A stretch of DNA of 64,000 nucleotides from Actinomycetospora chibensis (GCF_028737215.1 NZ_JAQZAM010000005.1:186001-250000); one strand, 5' to 3'. Counted from the first letter of the stretch, positions 17,867 to 27,195 are shown. The notes: generated by a model not told the origin, from the sequence alone. Program-made: numbers and translations.

Positions 17867-17900
17867 GACTGTCGATAGGCTGTCGGGCCGTGGAGCAGCG

Positions 17901-18620
17901 GTGAACCGCGCAGACACGGCCTACCGCCAGCTGCGCCGGGAGATCCTCGAAGGGGTCCTGGCCCCGGGGACGCCGCTGCCCGAGGTGGAGTCGGCCGAGC
18001 GCCTCGGCGTGAGCCGGACCCCGGTGCGGGAGGCCCTGGGGCGCCTGGCGGGGGAATCGCTGGTCGAGGTGTCGCCGCGGCGCGCCGCCCGCGTCGCCCG
18101 CTGGCGACCCGAGATGCAGCAGGAGATCCTCGACCTGCGGGTGGTCCTGGAGTCGCACGCGGCCGAGCTCGCCGCGGGGACGGCGGGACCGGACGACCTC
18201 GAGACGCTGGACCGGCTGTGCGCGGAGGGCGACGCCGTGGTCGCCGCGCCCTCGGTCGACCTCGTCGCCTTCTCCGAGAACGCCCGGTTCTTCCACCTCG
18301 CGCTGACCGCCGCCACCCACCGGCCCCGCCTCGAGGCGATGGTGCACGGGCTCCTCGACGTCCCCGCGGTCGCGGCGCGCTACAGCGCCTTCCGTCCGGA
18401 GGACTTCGTGCGCAGCGCGGCCCACCACCACGAGCTGGTGGACGCCCTGCGGGCCGGCGACGCCGCGTGGGCGGGCCACCTCATGCGGGCGCACATCCTC
18501 GCGGCGCGCGAGGCGATGCGTCTGCCCTCCGCCGGCGCCGACGACGGTCACCGCGAGGCCGCCGAGGTGGAGCCCTCGGAGGACGTGTCGAGCTCCGGGC
18601 CCGGCGAGCCCGCGGGGTAA
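17901..18620 (+). CDS. GntR-family regulator, FCD (FadR-type) subfamily
   Basis: Regulator of 239 residues. The N-terminal winged helix (residues 1-72) has AYRQLRREILEGVLAPGTPLPE and LGVSRTPVREALGRL; the FCD ligand domain (~80-215) contains ENARFFHLAL and RSAAHHHELVDALRAGD, with the histidines that usually bind a metal. GTG at 17901 is the start. Its 3' end overlaps the convergent MFS gene by 73 bp. The likely regulon is the flanking catabolic operon and transporter; the ligand is probably the pathway substrate or an intermediate. Confidence 0.9.
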   Translation: MNRADTAYRQLRREILEGVLAPGTPLPEVESAERLGVSRTPVREALGRLAGESLVEVSPRRAARVARWRPEMQQEILDLRVVLESHAAELAAGTAGPDDLETLDRLCAEGDAVVAAPSVDLVAFSENARFFHLALTAATHRPRLEAMVHGLLDVPAVAARYSAFRPEDFVRSAAHHHELVDALRAGDAAWAGHLMRAHILAAREAMRLPSAGADDGHREAAEVEPSEDVSSSGPGEPAG

Positions 18621-19915
18621 CGCGGCAGCCGCCGGACCATGGCGACGCCGACGACCGTGGCGAGTCCGCCGAGCACCAGGGCGAGCGCGAGGGGGACCGA
18701 CGAGCCGCCGAAGGTCTGCACCAGCGCGAGCGCCGGCAGCGGGAGCAGAGCCCCGCCGATGACGTTGGCCAGGGCGAAGGACACGGCGATCCCCGTATAG
18801 CGCAGGCGCACCGGGAAGACGTCGCTCATCAGCGACGGGAGCGCACCGTTGCCCAGTCCGTAGGGCACCACCCCGATCGCCATCGCGAGCCACAGCAGCG
18901 CCGGCTCACCGGTGTTGACCAGGGCGAACGCCGGGAACGCCCAGAGGACCGCGAACGCACCGGCGACGAGCACGAGGCGCTCGCGCGACACCCGGCGGCA
19001 CAGCAGCGCGGCGCCGATCGTGTAGGGCACGAGCAGCAGGCCGCACAGGACGAGGCCCACCTGGACGTCGACGGCGTCGATGCCCTCGACGTAGGTCTTC
19101 GCGTAGGCGAGCAGGCCGGTCATCAGGGCGTAGACCACGACGATGATCGCGAGCCAGGAGAGCGTCATCGCAAGGATAGGCCGGCCGGCCTCCCGCACGG
19201 TCGCGGCGAACGACGGTGGGACCTCGTCGCGGGTCTGCTTGAAGTCCGGCGTCTCCTCGAGACGCAGTCGGACGATCATCCCGAGCCCCACGAGCACGAA
19301 TCCGGCCAGGAACGGCACACGCCAGCCCCAGCTGAGAAACGTCTCCTCGTCCACCGAGGACGAGACGATCAGCAGGGACGCCGCCGCCAGCGCGAGACCG
19401 AGCACCGAGCCGACCTGCGGGAGCGACCCGTAGAGCACCCGCCGCGACGGCGGGGCGTGCTCGACGGCCACCGCCACCGCGCCGCCCCACTCGCCGCCCA
19501 CCGCGAGCCCCTGGACCAGGCGCAGGACCACCAGCAGCACCGGCGCGGCCACCCCGATGGCCGCGAAGGTGGGCAGCAGGCCGACCCCGGCCGAGGCCAC
19601 GCCCATCAGCGACAGTGACATCACGAGTGCGCCGCGCCGCCCCCAGCGATCGCCGAGGCGACCGAAGACCCAGGCGCCCAGAGGCCGGACGAGGAACGCC
19701 ACCGCGTGGCTCGAGAGCGCCGCGAGCGTGCCGAGCCACGGCTGCGCACCCGGGAAGAACAGCGGCCCGAAGACGAGGGCGGCGACGAACGTGTACAGGA
19801 TGAAGTCGTAGATCTCGACGAGCGTCCCGATCATGCACGCCAGGGCGGTCCGGCCCGGGGAGAGCCCCGTTCTCGGGCGATCGGTCGAGGGAGCGAGCTC
19901 TTCGGTGGGCCGCAT
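18548..19915 (-). CDS. MFS transporter, metabolite:H+ symporter type
   Basis: Twelve-TM protein of 455 residues resembling the ShiA/ProP-type symporters: GTLVEIYDFILYTFVAALVFGPLFFP in TM1-2, RPLGAWVFGRLGDRWGRR, and LRLVQGLAVGGEWGGAVAVAVEHAP. Such proteins take up small organic acids or betaines. The C-terminal 25 codons overlap the GntR gene on the other strand. It is separated from the divergent hydrolase gene by a 532-bp region containing TTGTATAC-type half-sites, so it is probably regulated with the CoA-transferase cluster. Confidence 0.9.
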   Translation of the reverse strand: MRPTEELAPSTDRPRTGLSPGRTALACMIGTLVEIYDFILYTFVAALVFGPLFFPGAQPWLGTLAALSSHAVAFLVRPLGAWVFGRLGDRWGRRGALVMSLSLMGVASAGVGLLPTFAAIGVAAPVLLVVLRLVQGLAVGGEWGGAVAVAVEHAPPSRRVLYGSLPQVGSVLGLALAAASLLIVSSSVDEETFLSWGWRVPFLAGFVLVGLGMIVRLRLEETPDFKQTRDEVPPSFAATVREAGRPILAMTLSWLAIIVVVYALMTGLLAYAKTYVEGIDAVDVQVGLVLCGLLLVPYTIGAALLCRRVSRERLVLVAGAFAVLWAFPAFALVNTGEPALLWLAMAIGVVPYGLGNGALPSLMSDVFPVRLRYTGIAVSFALANVIGGALLPLPALALVQTFGGSSVPLALALVLGGLATVVGVAMVRRLPRYPAGSPGPELDTSSEGSTSAASR

Positions 19916-20447
19916 GACCTGCCTCTCCCGTCCCGCGGCGTACGGGCTCCGTGAGGGACAGCGTGCAGTGACCTACGCCATGAACGCAAGGCTCTTGTAT
20001 ACCCAGGACGCGCCTATCGGTCTCTCTGCCCCTTGCAGCATCGATGACACGTCTCTCTGCATACACAACTCGCCGTCGGAGGCCTCGTCAGCGACCGACG
20101 AGGAAGGAGCCCGCGGCCCAGCTCGCACGTCGGCCAGCAGCACCATCGAGCCGGGAGCGAGGGCGGCGGTCACGAGGACCCGCACGCGCGGTGCCCCACC
20201 GCTCGCGGACGCGGCGAGAGCGACGGCCGCGACCAGGACGCCCGCCGGATCCACGCCCAGGAGGCGATGACGTGGATCGCCGCCCGGATGTCCCGACGCG
20301 GGTGGCACGTCGCGGCGACTCGGACGCCGGGCCTGGGCCACCTACGCACTTGCGCTGGTCCTGGCGGCCGCATTTGGGGCGCCACGCGTTCGACCGCGCC
20401 CGGAGAGGGCACCTCCCGGGGACGTCCCCGATCGTCAGGAACCCCTC
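19916..20447. promoter_or_regulatory. Intergenic region with possible GntR half-sites
   Basis: 532 bp between divergent genes. TTGTATAC at 19995-20002 and the inverted near-match GCATACACAA at 20059-20068 lie 80-153 bp upstream of the MFS start; TNGTATACNA-type sequences are common for FCD-GntR proteins, so these are candidate operators. A minus-strand ORF (19973-20341) with an Ala/Val-rich centre shows some coding-like codon use but matches nothing I know. The rest holds nothing I recognise. Confidence 0.35.
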
Positions 20448-21347
20448 ATGACCGCACCGGCGCGGCCCGGCCAGAAGGCGCTGCCCGGCGTCGTCAGCAG
20501 AGACGGCACGTGGGTCCGAAGCTGGGACAACGAGGTCGCGGGCTACCCGGTCGTGATCAGCAACGGGATGGGCGCCCCGCCCGCGGCGTGGCCGCTGCTC
20601 ACCGACCCGGAGTGCGGTGTGCACGCCGTCTCCTGGTACCACCGTGGTCTGGATGCCTCGGCGCTGCCCGCGAACCCCGGACACATCACGGTGGACGACC
20701 ACGCCGACGACCTCGAGGCCGTGATGGACGGCGCCGGCATCGACCGCGCGCTCCTCCTGGGCTGGTCGGTGGGGGTCAACGTCGCCTTCGCGTTCGCCCG
20801 GCGCCACCCCGAGAGGGTCGCCGGCATCCTGGCCGTCGGCGGACAGCCCGGGGACCCGTTCCGGATCCTGTTCGGCCCCACCGGCGTGCTGCGCGAGCTG
20901 CGCGAGCCCCTGGGCCGGGTCGGCGCCTGGTCGCTGCGGTTCGTCGGCCCACCGGTGGCCGCCGGCGTCTCGATGTTGGTCCCGCTCCTGGACGCGACCC
21001 GAGCCCTCGTGTCCGCAGCCGGCGTCCCGGCTCCCCCGGCTCTGCGGGCCGCGAGCGCGGTCGCCCAGGAGTTCGCCACCCACCCCTGGACCTGGTACTC
21101 CCGACTCGTCCTCGCCGCGGCAGACCAGGAGCCCATGGACACCTCGTTCGCCACCTTCCCGGTGACCGTGGTGGCCGGCGTCCTCGACAACCTCGCCGCC
21201 GCGGACGACCTCCAGCGGACCGCCCGGGACCTGCCCGACGCCCGGTTCGTCTCGCTGCTCGGTGGCCACTTCCTGCCCTTGCAGTACCCCGGCCGGCTCC
21301 ACCGCGAGCTGCTCGATCTCGCGGCGCGCACCGACCTCGGCGCGTAG
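20448..21347 (+). CDS. Alpha/beta hydrolase
   Basis: Protein of 299 residues with nucleophile elbow LLLGWSVGVNVAFAFARRHP (Ser in G-W-S-V-G), a probable acid residue in VVAGVLDNLAAADD and a C-terminal histidine in LLGGHFLPLQYP. The lid region (about 150-215) is hydrophobic and proline-rich. It is divergent from the MFS transporter and could act on the same substrate family. Exact reaction unknown. Confidence 0.85.
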   Translation: MTAPARPGQKALPGVVSRDGTWVRSWDNEVAGYPVVISNGMGAPPAAWPLLTDPECGVHAVSWYHRGLDASALPANPGHITVDDHADDLEAVMDGAGIDRALLLGWSVGVNVAFAFARRHPERVAGILAVGGQPGDPFRILFGPTGVLRELREPLGRVGAWSLRFVGPPVAAGVSMLVPLLDATRALVSAAGVPAPPALRAASAVAQEFATHPWTWYSRLVLAAADQEPMDTSFATFPVTVVAGVLDNLAAADDLQRTARDLPDARFVSLLGGHFLPLQYPGRLHRELLDLAARTDLGA

Positions 21348-21645
21348 GCCGAGGTCACGTGCTGTGGTCACGTGTGCGTCGGTCCTTCATCGGTGGCTTG
21401 GCCCTGACATCGCGGTATGCCAGGAGCCGCAAGAGCGCACGTCGCCCGGGCCAGGCCTCGGACCGGAACCATCCTCGATGATCGGGGAGGCCCCGGCCCG
21501 AGGCCCGATGCGATCAGGAGTGTCTCGGTCCCCGGCCGCCGTGGTGAGCGGCGACCGGAGCCCAGGACGTCACGGGTACGGCTCGCTGCCTGAGCCGGGC
21601 CCGTGGGCACGAGGCGCGAAGCGTGACCACGCCGTCGCTCTGCCT
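21348..21645. other. Intergenic region, nothing recognised
   Basis: 298 bp between the hydrolase stop and the end of the convergent secreted-protein gene. No coding signature or clear strong hairpin could be seen. Confidence 0.4.
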
Positions 21646-22272
21646 CTAGATGATGTCCGAGGAGATCGCCTCGGCCGGGTTCCCCTCGGCCGAGGGCTCG
21701 TCGACCTGGGTCTCGTCGGTGTCGCCCTCGCGGTCAGGGGTCTCGTCGGCCGTGGTCTCGTCGGCCGTGGTCTCGTCGGCCGTGGTCTCGTCGACCGTGG
21801 TCTCGTCGACCGTGGTCTCGTCGACCGTGGTCTCGTCGGTCGTGGTCTCGTCGGTCGTGGTCTCGTCGGTCGTGGTCTCGTCGACCGGGGTCTCATCGGT
21901 CGGCTCGCCGCCGGTGTCGCCCTCCGGCTCGGGGGTCACCACGGGGATCTCAGGGGTAGCGGAGCCGCCGATGTTGACGTCGGCGTTGTTGCCGCTGAGG
22001 TTGCCGTTGAGGATGTCGTTGCAGACGATGTTGCCGACGTTCGAGCCACCCACCGGTGTCTGGGTGAGCACGTTGCCGAGCAGGGAATCGCCCCCGATCC
22101 CGCCGTTGGCCGCAGCGCTACCGCCTGTCACGTTGCACGACGCGGAGTCGTTGCTGTGAGCGTCGTGCTGACCGTGGCCTTCGTGCTGGGATTCGTGCGC
22201 GGAGGCGAACGGGGCGGCGGCAACCAACCCGGCGGCCACACCAACGGTCACGACACCGAACTTCTTCATCAT
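21646..22272 (-). CDS. Secreted acidic Thr/Glu-rich repeat protein
   Basis: Protein of 208 residues. A signal peptide is clear (MMKKFGVVTVGVAAGLVAAA, cleavage probably after FASA). A His-rich stretch (HESQHEGHGQHDAHS) follows, then a Gly/Asn-rich segment with two cysteines (SCNV and IVCND) and GNV/GNI motifs reminiscent of small actinobacterial surface proteins, though not a true chaplin. The C-terminal half is about ten D-E-T-T-x pentapeptides arranged in blocks. No LPxTG sorting signal or C-terminal membrane anchor is present, so it is probably released or wall-associated. Two adjacent ATGs (22272 and 22269) follow a GGAG site. Function unknown. Confidence 0.8.
   Translation of the reverse strand: MMKKFGVVTVGVAAGLVAAAPFASAHESQHEGHGQHDAHSNDSASCNVTGGSAAANGGIGGDSLLGNVLTQTPVGGSNVGNIVCNDILNGNLSGNNADVNIGGSATPEIPVVTPEPEGDTGGEPTDETPVDETTTDETTTDETTTDETTVDETTVDETTVDETTADETTADETTADETPDREGDTDETQVDEPSAEGNPAEAISSDII
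21740..21889. repeat. 15-bp tandem repeat encoding DETT-x pentapeptides
   Basis: Nine consecutive near-identical 15-mers plus a tenth degenerate one, GTCTCGTCGRYCGTG on the plus strand. They fall into three blocks of three by the variable codon (Ala, then Val, then Thr on the plus-strand order), as expected from serial slippage or unequal crossing-over. Confidence 0.9.
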
Positions 22273-22895
22273 CAGGGAGCTCCTCGGGAACGGACGGACA
22301 CATGTCTGGGGGCAACCCGGGCGCACCCAGTGGTCGGTCCGCCCGACCCTCGCGGGCACGGACGCATGAGCCCCCCAACAGCCACCGCCGGATCGGGACC
22401 GCGTGTGGCGGTCCCGGACGATGACGTCGCAGCCCCAACGAGAAGGTCACGGGGCGGTAACGCCGCCGATAAGTGATCGGCACCCGGAGTAACTGCATGT
22501 TGCGGGCGTTCGAGGGTTCAGACCTCGCTATTCACTCGTGAGAGCTGGTCGCTGATCGCGTTCAGTTCATGTCGCGGGAGGTTTAGCCGTGGGTAATGAC
22601 CCCGCGGTTCCCTCAATAGGGTGCAACATCCGTCGCGTCACGACGTGCCGGAACCCCACTTCTCCGCCATGTGGGCTTTCCGCCCGGTGCGGCTTGGGGT
22701 GCATCGCCGCCGAGGTCCGGCTCGACGCGCACGTCCGCCGTCGATGGTCTCCGGACGGGCGTGCGGACGCCCCTACGGTGGTGACGCGCTCCTCGGCCTC
22801 TCCGCGCTGCGCGTGAAATCTCCTGGTCAGCGACACGCCGGAGGAGTAGGAACGGGAGGTCGGAGCCCCTGACCCGGCGCTCGGAGGTGGGCGCG
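22273..22895. other. Long divergent intergenic region
   Basis: 622 bp between the secreted-protein gene and the AfsR-like gene. It must hold both promoters. The only element I can define is the 18-bp motif at 22813-22830. Small ORFs on both strands here show no conserved features. Confidence 0.45.
22813..22830 (+). promoter_or_regulatory. SARP-cluster motif, site A
   Basis: GTGAAATCTCCTGGTCAG, 65 bp upstream of the AfsR-like regulator start. It matches sites B (27178) and C (28001, inverted) at 15 of 18 positions overall, suggesting autoregulation. Confidence 0.55.
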
Positions 22896-25880
22896 ATGGC
22901 CGTCGAGTTCCGGCTGCTGGGCGAGATCGGTGTCCGGGTCGACAGCGCCGAGATCGACATCGGCCACGCCCGGCAACGCTGCGTCCTCGCCGCGCTTCTC
23001 GTCGACGTGGGCCGTCCCGTCACCGGCGACCAGCTCATCGACCGCGTGTGGGCGGACCGGCCCCCGTACCGGGCCCGCAACGCCCTCTCGGCCTACCTGT
23101 CCCGCCTGCGCCACCTCCTGGCCGACGTCCCGGGCTTGCGCATCACCCGTGGGCCCGCCGGCTACGTCCTGGCGACCGACCCGGCGTCCGTGGACCTCCA
23201 CCGCTTCCGGCTGCTGGTCGCCGAGGCCCGCGCGGCCGACCGGCCCGCGGACGCCGCGGCGCTCTACGACCGGGCGCTGGCGCTCTGGCGCGGGGAACCG
23301 TTCGCGACGGTCGACACCCCGTGGTTCGCGGGCCTCCGTGCGTCGCTGGCCGCCGAGCGCCTCGCGGTCGGCCTGGACCGCAACGACGCCGCACTGGCGG
23401 CCGGACGGCACGGCGACCTGGTCGTCGAGGTCGCCGCGGCCCTGCGCGCCCACCCGCTCGACGAGCGCCTGGCCGGCCAGCTCATGCTCGCCCAGGTCCG
23501 TAGCGGTCGGCAGGCCGACGCCCTGGACACCTATCGGCAGATGCGGGGCCGGCTGCGCGAGGAGCTGGGCGCGGACCCCGGAGCCGCGCTCCGAGAGGTC
23601 CACGAGCGGGTCCTGGCGGGCGACGCCGGGCCCGTGCCGGCCGTCGAGGCCCCCGCCCTGCGCGCCCCCGCCCCCGCCCCTGCCCCTGCCCCGCCGAGCC
23701 CCCCGCCAGCGGCTCCCGCCGCGACCGTGGGCAACCTGCCCCGGCGGGTGACCAGCTTCGTCGGCCGCGAGGCCGACGTGGCTCGCGTCGTCGCCGCCCT
23801 CCGCGAGGGCCCGCTGGTGACGCTGACCGGGGTCGGCGGCGTCGGCAAGTCGCGGCTGGCCGTCGAGTGCGCCGTGCGAGAGCAGTCCCGCTTCCCCGAC
23901 GGCGCCTGGCTCTGCGAGCTGGCGCCGCTCGACGACGACGGGCCGGTCAGCGACGCGGTGGCGGTCGCGCTACGGGTGCAGCAGCGCCAGGGACTCACGA
24001 TCGAGCAGACCGTGATCGAGTACCTGCGGGGCCGCGAGCTGCTGCTCGTGCTGGACAACTGCGAGCACGTCCTGGCGGTCGCGGCCCGGCTGCTCGACCA
24101 GCTGGTGCAGCACGCGCCGGGGGTCGTGGTCCTGGCCACCAGCCGGGAGGCCCTCGCGGTCGAGGGGGAGCGTCTCGTGCCGGTGGCGCCCCTGACCGCG
24201 GGCGACGGCGTCGTGCTGTTCACCGACCGCGCCCGCACCGCGCGCCCGGACCTTCGCCTCGACGGCGAGCACGCCGCCGTGGTCTCGGAGGTCAGCCGCC
24301 GGCTCGACGGCCTCCCCCTGGCGATCGAGCTGGCCGCCGCCCGGGTGCGCGTCATGAGCCCGTCGGAGGTGGCCGACCGCCTCGACCGCGGCCGTCTCCT
24401 CCGCCTGGGCAGCCGGGGCACCCTCTCCCACCACCAGAGCCTCGAGGCGACCATCGACTGGTCCTACCGGCTGCTCTCCGAGCCCGAGAAGGCGCTGTTC
24501 ACGCGGCTGTCGGTCTTCACCGGCGGCTTCGACCTCGGCGGGGCGCACGGCGTGTGCGGGGGGCCGGGCGATACCGAGGACGACACGCTGGACCTGCTCG
24601 CCGGTCTCGTCGACAAGTCCCTGGTGACGGTGCGCTCCTCGGGCGCGCGCTCCCGGTACGTCGTCCTGGAGACCCTGCGCGCGTTCGGCCGCGAGCGCCT
24701 GCGGGAGGCCGGGGCCGACGACGCGGTCGGGCGGGCGCACGCCCGGTACTTCGCCGCCCAGGCCGGGGAGCTCGGCCGCTCCCTGCACGGGCCCGACGAG
24801 CGGGCGTGGGTCGAGCGCACCCTGCCCGACTACGACAACCTGCGCACCGCGTTCGAGCGGGCCGGCGCCGACCGGGACGTCGACACCGCCCTGGTGCTGG
24901 TCACGTCGGTGTCCGAGCTGGTGCACCTGCGGGTCGGCTACGAGTGGGCCCGCTGGGCCGAGCGCGCGCTCGACCTGGTGGACGGCGACCACCCGCTGCG
25001 GGTCGCGGCCATCGGTGCCGCCGCCCGGGGCGCCTGGAACCGCGGCGAGTTCGCCGAAGCCAGGGCGCTGGCCGAGCGCGCGGGCGGCGTGGCGCCGGGC
25101 CGTGGCACCGCCCGCATCGCCTACCCCGGGGACGTCCTCGCCGATGTCGCGCTCTACGAGGGCGACGCCGTCGCGGCGCTGCGCCACTACGAGGCGGAGG
25201 TGCGGCGCGCGCGGGCCGACGACGACCCGATCCGGCTCGTGTGGACCCTCTACTACGTCGCGGTGTGCCGCGCGGTGCTCCGCACGCCCGAGCAGGGCAT
25301 GGCCGCGGCGCGGGAGTCGGTCGAGGTGGCCCTGACCACCGGCAACCCGACGGCGCTGTCGATGGCGCACTACGCCCTCGGCCTGGTGCTGAAGAAGTCC
25401 GACCCCGAACGCGCGCTGGCCCGGTTCGACGAGGCCGCGGAGCTCGCCGCCTCGGTGCGGAACTTCTGGTGGCACGGCATCGCGCTGATGGAGGCGGCGG
25501 CCACCCGGGCCGTCCACGCGGACCCCGCGGCGGGGGCGGCGGCGCTCGCCGTGGTGCTCGATCACTGGGACCGCGTCGGGGACTGGACGCAACAGTGGCT
25601 GAACCTGCGCTACGTGGTGCGGCTGCTCGTCCGGCTCGGCGCCGACGAGGACGCCGTCGTGCTCCACCACGCCCTCGTGGCGGCCGGCAAGCCGTCGCCC
25701 CTCGACGCGCGCCGGTTCGAGCGGGCCGCCGCCGCCGTCGGCGCCGACGGCGTCGCCGCCGCGGCCCGGCGGGGATCGGCGCTCACCGGTCCCGGGGCGG
25801 TCGCCCTCGCGCGCGCCCGCCTCGCCGCGTGGGCCCGGGCGGGCTCGCCCGGGTCCTCCGCGCTCGCCGGCCGCCGGTGA
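22896..25880 (+). CDS. AfsR/SARP-family regulator with BTAD, NB-ARC and TPR regions
   Basis: Large transcriptional activator of 994 residues. Order of domains: OmpR-type winged helix (1-95, with ARQRCVLAALLVDVGRPV and NALSAYLSRLRHLL), bacterial transcriptional activation domain (~100-245, VDLHRFRLLVAEARAAD to ADALDTYRQMRGRLREELGADPG), a Pro/Ala linker (~250-280), an NTPase (Walker A GVGGVGKS at ~311, Walker B LLLVLDNCEH, GLPLAIELAAARV), and helical TPR-like repeats to the end. ATG at 22896 is chosen because GGAGG lies eight bases upstream; a GTG at 22887 is an alternative. The 18-bp motif upstream also occurs before the flanking methyltransferase and acetyltransferase genes, making them likely targets. 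Confidence 0.93.
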   Translation: MAVEFRLLGEIGVRVDSAEIDIGHARQRCVLAALLVDVGRPVTGDQLIDRVWADRPPYRARNALSAYLSRLRHLLADVPGLRITRGPAGYVLATDPASVDLHRFRLLVAEARAADRPADAAALYDRALALWRGEPFATVDTPWFAGLRASLAAERLAVGLDRNDAALAAGRHGDLVVEVAAALRAHPLDERLAGQLMLAQVRSGRQADALDTYRQMRGRLREELGADPGAALREVHERVLAGDAGPVPAVEAPALRAPAPAPAPAPPSPPPAAPAATVGNLPRRVTSFVGREADVARVVAALREGPLVTLTGVGGVGKSRLAVECAVREQSRFPDGAWLCELAPLDDDGPVSDAVAVALRVQQRQGLTIEQTVIEYLRGRELLLVLDNCEHVLAVAARLLDQLVQHAPGVVVLATSREALAVEGERLVPVAPLTAGDGVVLFTDRARTARPDLRLDGEHAAVVSEVSRRLDGLPLAIELAAARVRVMSPSEVADRLDRGRLLRLGSRGTLSHHQSLEATIDWSYRLLSEPEKALFTRLSVFTGGFDLGGAHGVCGGPGDTEDDTLDLLAGLVDKSLVTVRSSGARSRYVVLETLRAFGRERLREAGADDAVGRAHARYFAAQAGELGRSLHGPDERAWVERTLPDYDNLRTAFERAGADRDVDTALVLVTSVSELVHLRVGYEWARWAERALDLVDGDHPLRVAAIGAAARGAWNRGEFAEARALAERAGGVAPGRGTARIAYPGDVLADVALYEGDAVAALRHYEAEVRRARADDDPIRLVWTLYYVAVCRAVLRTPEQGMAAARESVEVALTTGNPTALSMAHYALGLVLKKSDPERALARFDEAAELAASVRNFWWHGIALMEAAATRAVHADPAAGAAALAVVLDHWDRVGDWTQQWLNLRYVVRLLVRLGADEDAVVLHHALVAAGKPSPLDARRFERAAAAVGADGVAAAARRGSALTGPGAVALARARLAAWARAGSPGSSALAGRR

Positions 25881-26030
25881 CCCGGCGCGTCACCATGAGC
25901 CGACGGACCCGCGACCGACCCGCGTCAGCGGGGACCGCGCCCCCGGCCGGGCCGCTGCCGGGCGGCGTCCTCTGCCGCGTCGGTGACGGTGTTCGCCGTC
26001 ATCGCGAACGGGTCGACGCGGGTGGATGGG

Positions 26031-27101
26031 TCACGTCGGCACCGCCGTCGAGCTCACGATCACCTTGGTGATCTCCGGGATGAGGACCTCGGGGCGGCGG
26101 GGCGCGAAGCCGTGGCCTCGCAGCCGCGCGGCCAGTGTGGCCCCCGAGAACGACACCGCGTCGGGACGCGACGCGACGTACTGGAGGAACCACAGAGCCG
26201 CCGGGGCCGGACCCGGTGCGTCGTCGTGGAGCACGAAGTCGTGCACGACGAGCAGCCCGCCGGGGCGGAGACAGGCGTGGGCCTTGGCGAGCACGACATC
26301 GATCTCGGCGTCGCCGAGCGCGCTGAGCAGGTACGACATCAGCACCACGTCCAGCCCGCCGGGCCAGGGGTCGCGCACCGCGTCGGCGGCCAGCAGCGTC
26401 ACGCGGTCGGTGAGACCGGCCCGCTCCCGGTACTCGCGGGCGACGTCCACCACCGCGGGGAGGTCGAGGACGGTCGCGCGGACGCCGGGGTCCCGGGCGC
26501 AGAGGGCGTACGAGAACGCGCCGCTGCCGCCGCCGACGTCGAGCACCGAGCAGGGGCCGGCGGGGGCGAGCCGATCGGCCAGCCGCCGGGCCGGGCCGAG
26601 CGACCCCGCGTGCTGGGCCTCGGTGAACACCCGCGCCTCCCCGGGATCGGCGAGCAGCCCCGACCAGGCGTCGAAGGCCACGCCCGTCCCGGCCAGCCCG
26701 GCGTCCAGGTGCAGCAGCGCGGGATAGACCTGCTGGGCCACCTGGAGCCGGAAGTAGTCGCCGAGGTCGCCCGGGGCCCCGCGGACGAGGTAGCGCTGCG
26801 CCGCCGGCGCGTTGGTGTAGCCGTCGGGCCCGGCGACGACCAGCCCGACGCCGGCGAGCGCGTGCAACAGCGTCGCCAGACGGTGGGCGGCGACGCCCGT
26901 GGACGCCGACAGCTCCGGCACCGTGCGCTCCCCCGCGGCCAGGCAGCTGAACAGGTCGACCCCGAGCGCGGCGAACAGCGCCTTCGAGGCCATGAACCCG
27001 TACGCGAGGTGCGTCAGCCCGTGGCGGTCGACGACGGGCGCGACGACCCCCGCCGGAGCCGTCCCCGGCTGCGGGGTGTCCGTGACCGGTACCTGTCCCA
27101 T
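26031..27101 (-). CDS. SAM-dependent O-methyltransferase (acetylserotonin/hydroxyneurosporene type)
   Basis: Protein of 356 residues. An N-terminal winged-helix dimerisation domain (~25-110, LFAALGVDLFSCLAAG and TGVAAHRLATLLHALAGVGLV) precedes a class I SAM domain with SVLDVGGGSGAFSYALCARDP, ATVLDLPAVVDVAREY and a GGLLVVHDFVL strand. This plant-type O-methyltransferase family usually methylates hydroxyls of secondary metabolites. ATG at 27101 follows a GGAGG site. It is divergent from the GNAT gene, and motif B lies 77 bp upstream, consistent with control by the AfsR-like regulator. Confidence 0.9.
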   Translation of the reverse strand: MGQVPVTDTPQPGTAPAGVVAPVVDRHGLTHLAYGFMASKALFAALGVDLFSCLAAGERTVPELSASTGVAAHRLATLLHALAGVGLVVAGPDGYTNAPAAQRYLVRGAPGDLGDYFRLQVAQQVYPALLHLDAGLAGTGVAFDAWSGLLADPGEARVFTEAQHAGSLGPARRLADRLAPAGPCSVLDVGGGSGAFSYALCARDPGVRATVLDLPAVVDVAREYRERAGLTDRVTLLAADAVRDPWPGGLDVVLMSYLLSALGDAEIDVVLAKAHACLRPGGLLVVHDFVLHDDAPGPAPAALWFLQYVASRPDAVSFSGATLAARLRGHGFAPRRPEVLIPEITKVIVSSTAVPT

Positions 27102-27177
27102 CTCGTCCTCCCCGGTGGTCCGGACCCTGTCCGGTCCCGAGGGTGCGGCGCGCGCTGTCGGCGCCGCTTCGGCACGT

Positions 27178-27195
27178 GTGAAACGTGCTGGTCAG
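27178..27195 (+). promoter_or_regulatory. SARP-cluster motif, site B
   Basis: GTGAAACGTGCTGGTCAG in the 282-bp divergent region between the O-methyltransferase and GNAT genes. A degenerate half (ATTTCACG) lies at 27289-27296. The rest of the intergenic DNA shows nothing recognisable. Confidence 0.55.

Noticed and set aside
19973..20341. Minus-strand ORF with Ala/Val-rich centre in the 19.9-20.4 kb gap
   Set aside because: Codon use is partly coding-like, but there is no known family and no good start, and it spans the symporter promoter region.
21740..21889. Possible CRISPR-like array
   Set aside because: The 15-bp units are contiguous, without spacers, and lie in frame inside a secreted-protein gene.
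22441..22500. GTAAC words suggesting MtrA sites upstream of the secreted protein
   Set aside because: The two GTAAC copies are more than 30 bp apart, not the short direct-repeat spacing expected for MtrA.
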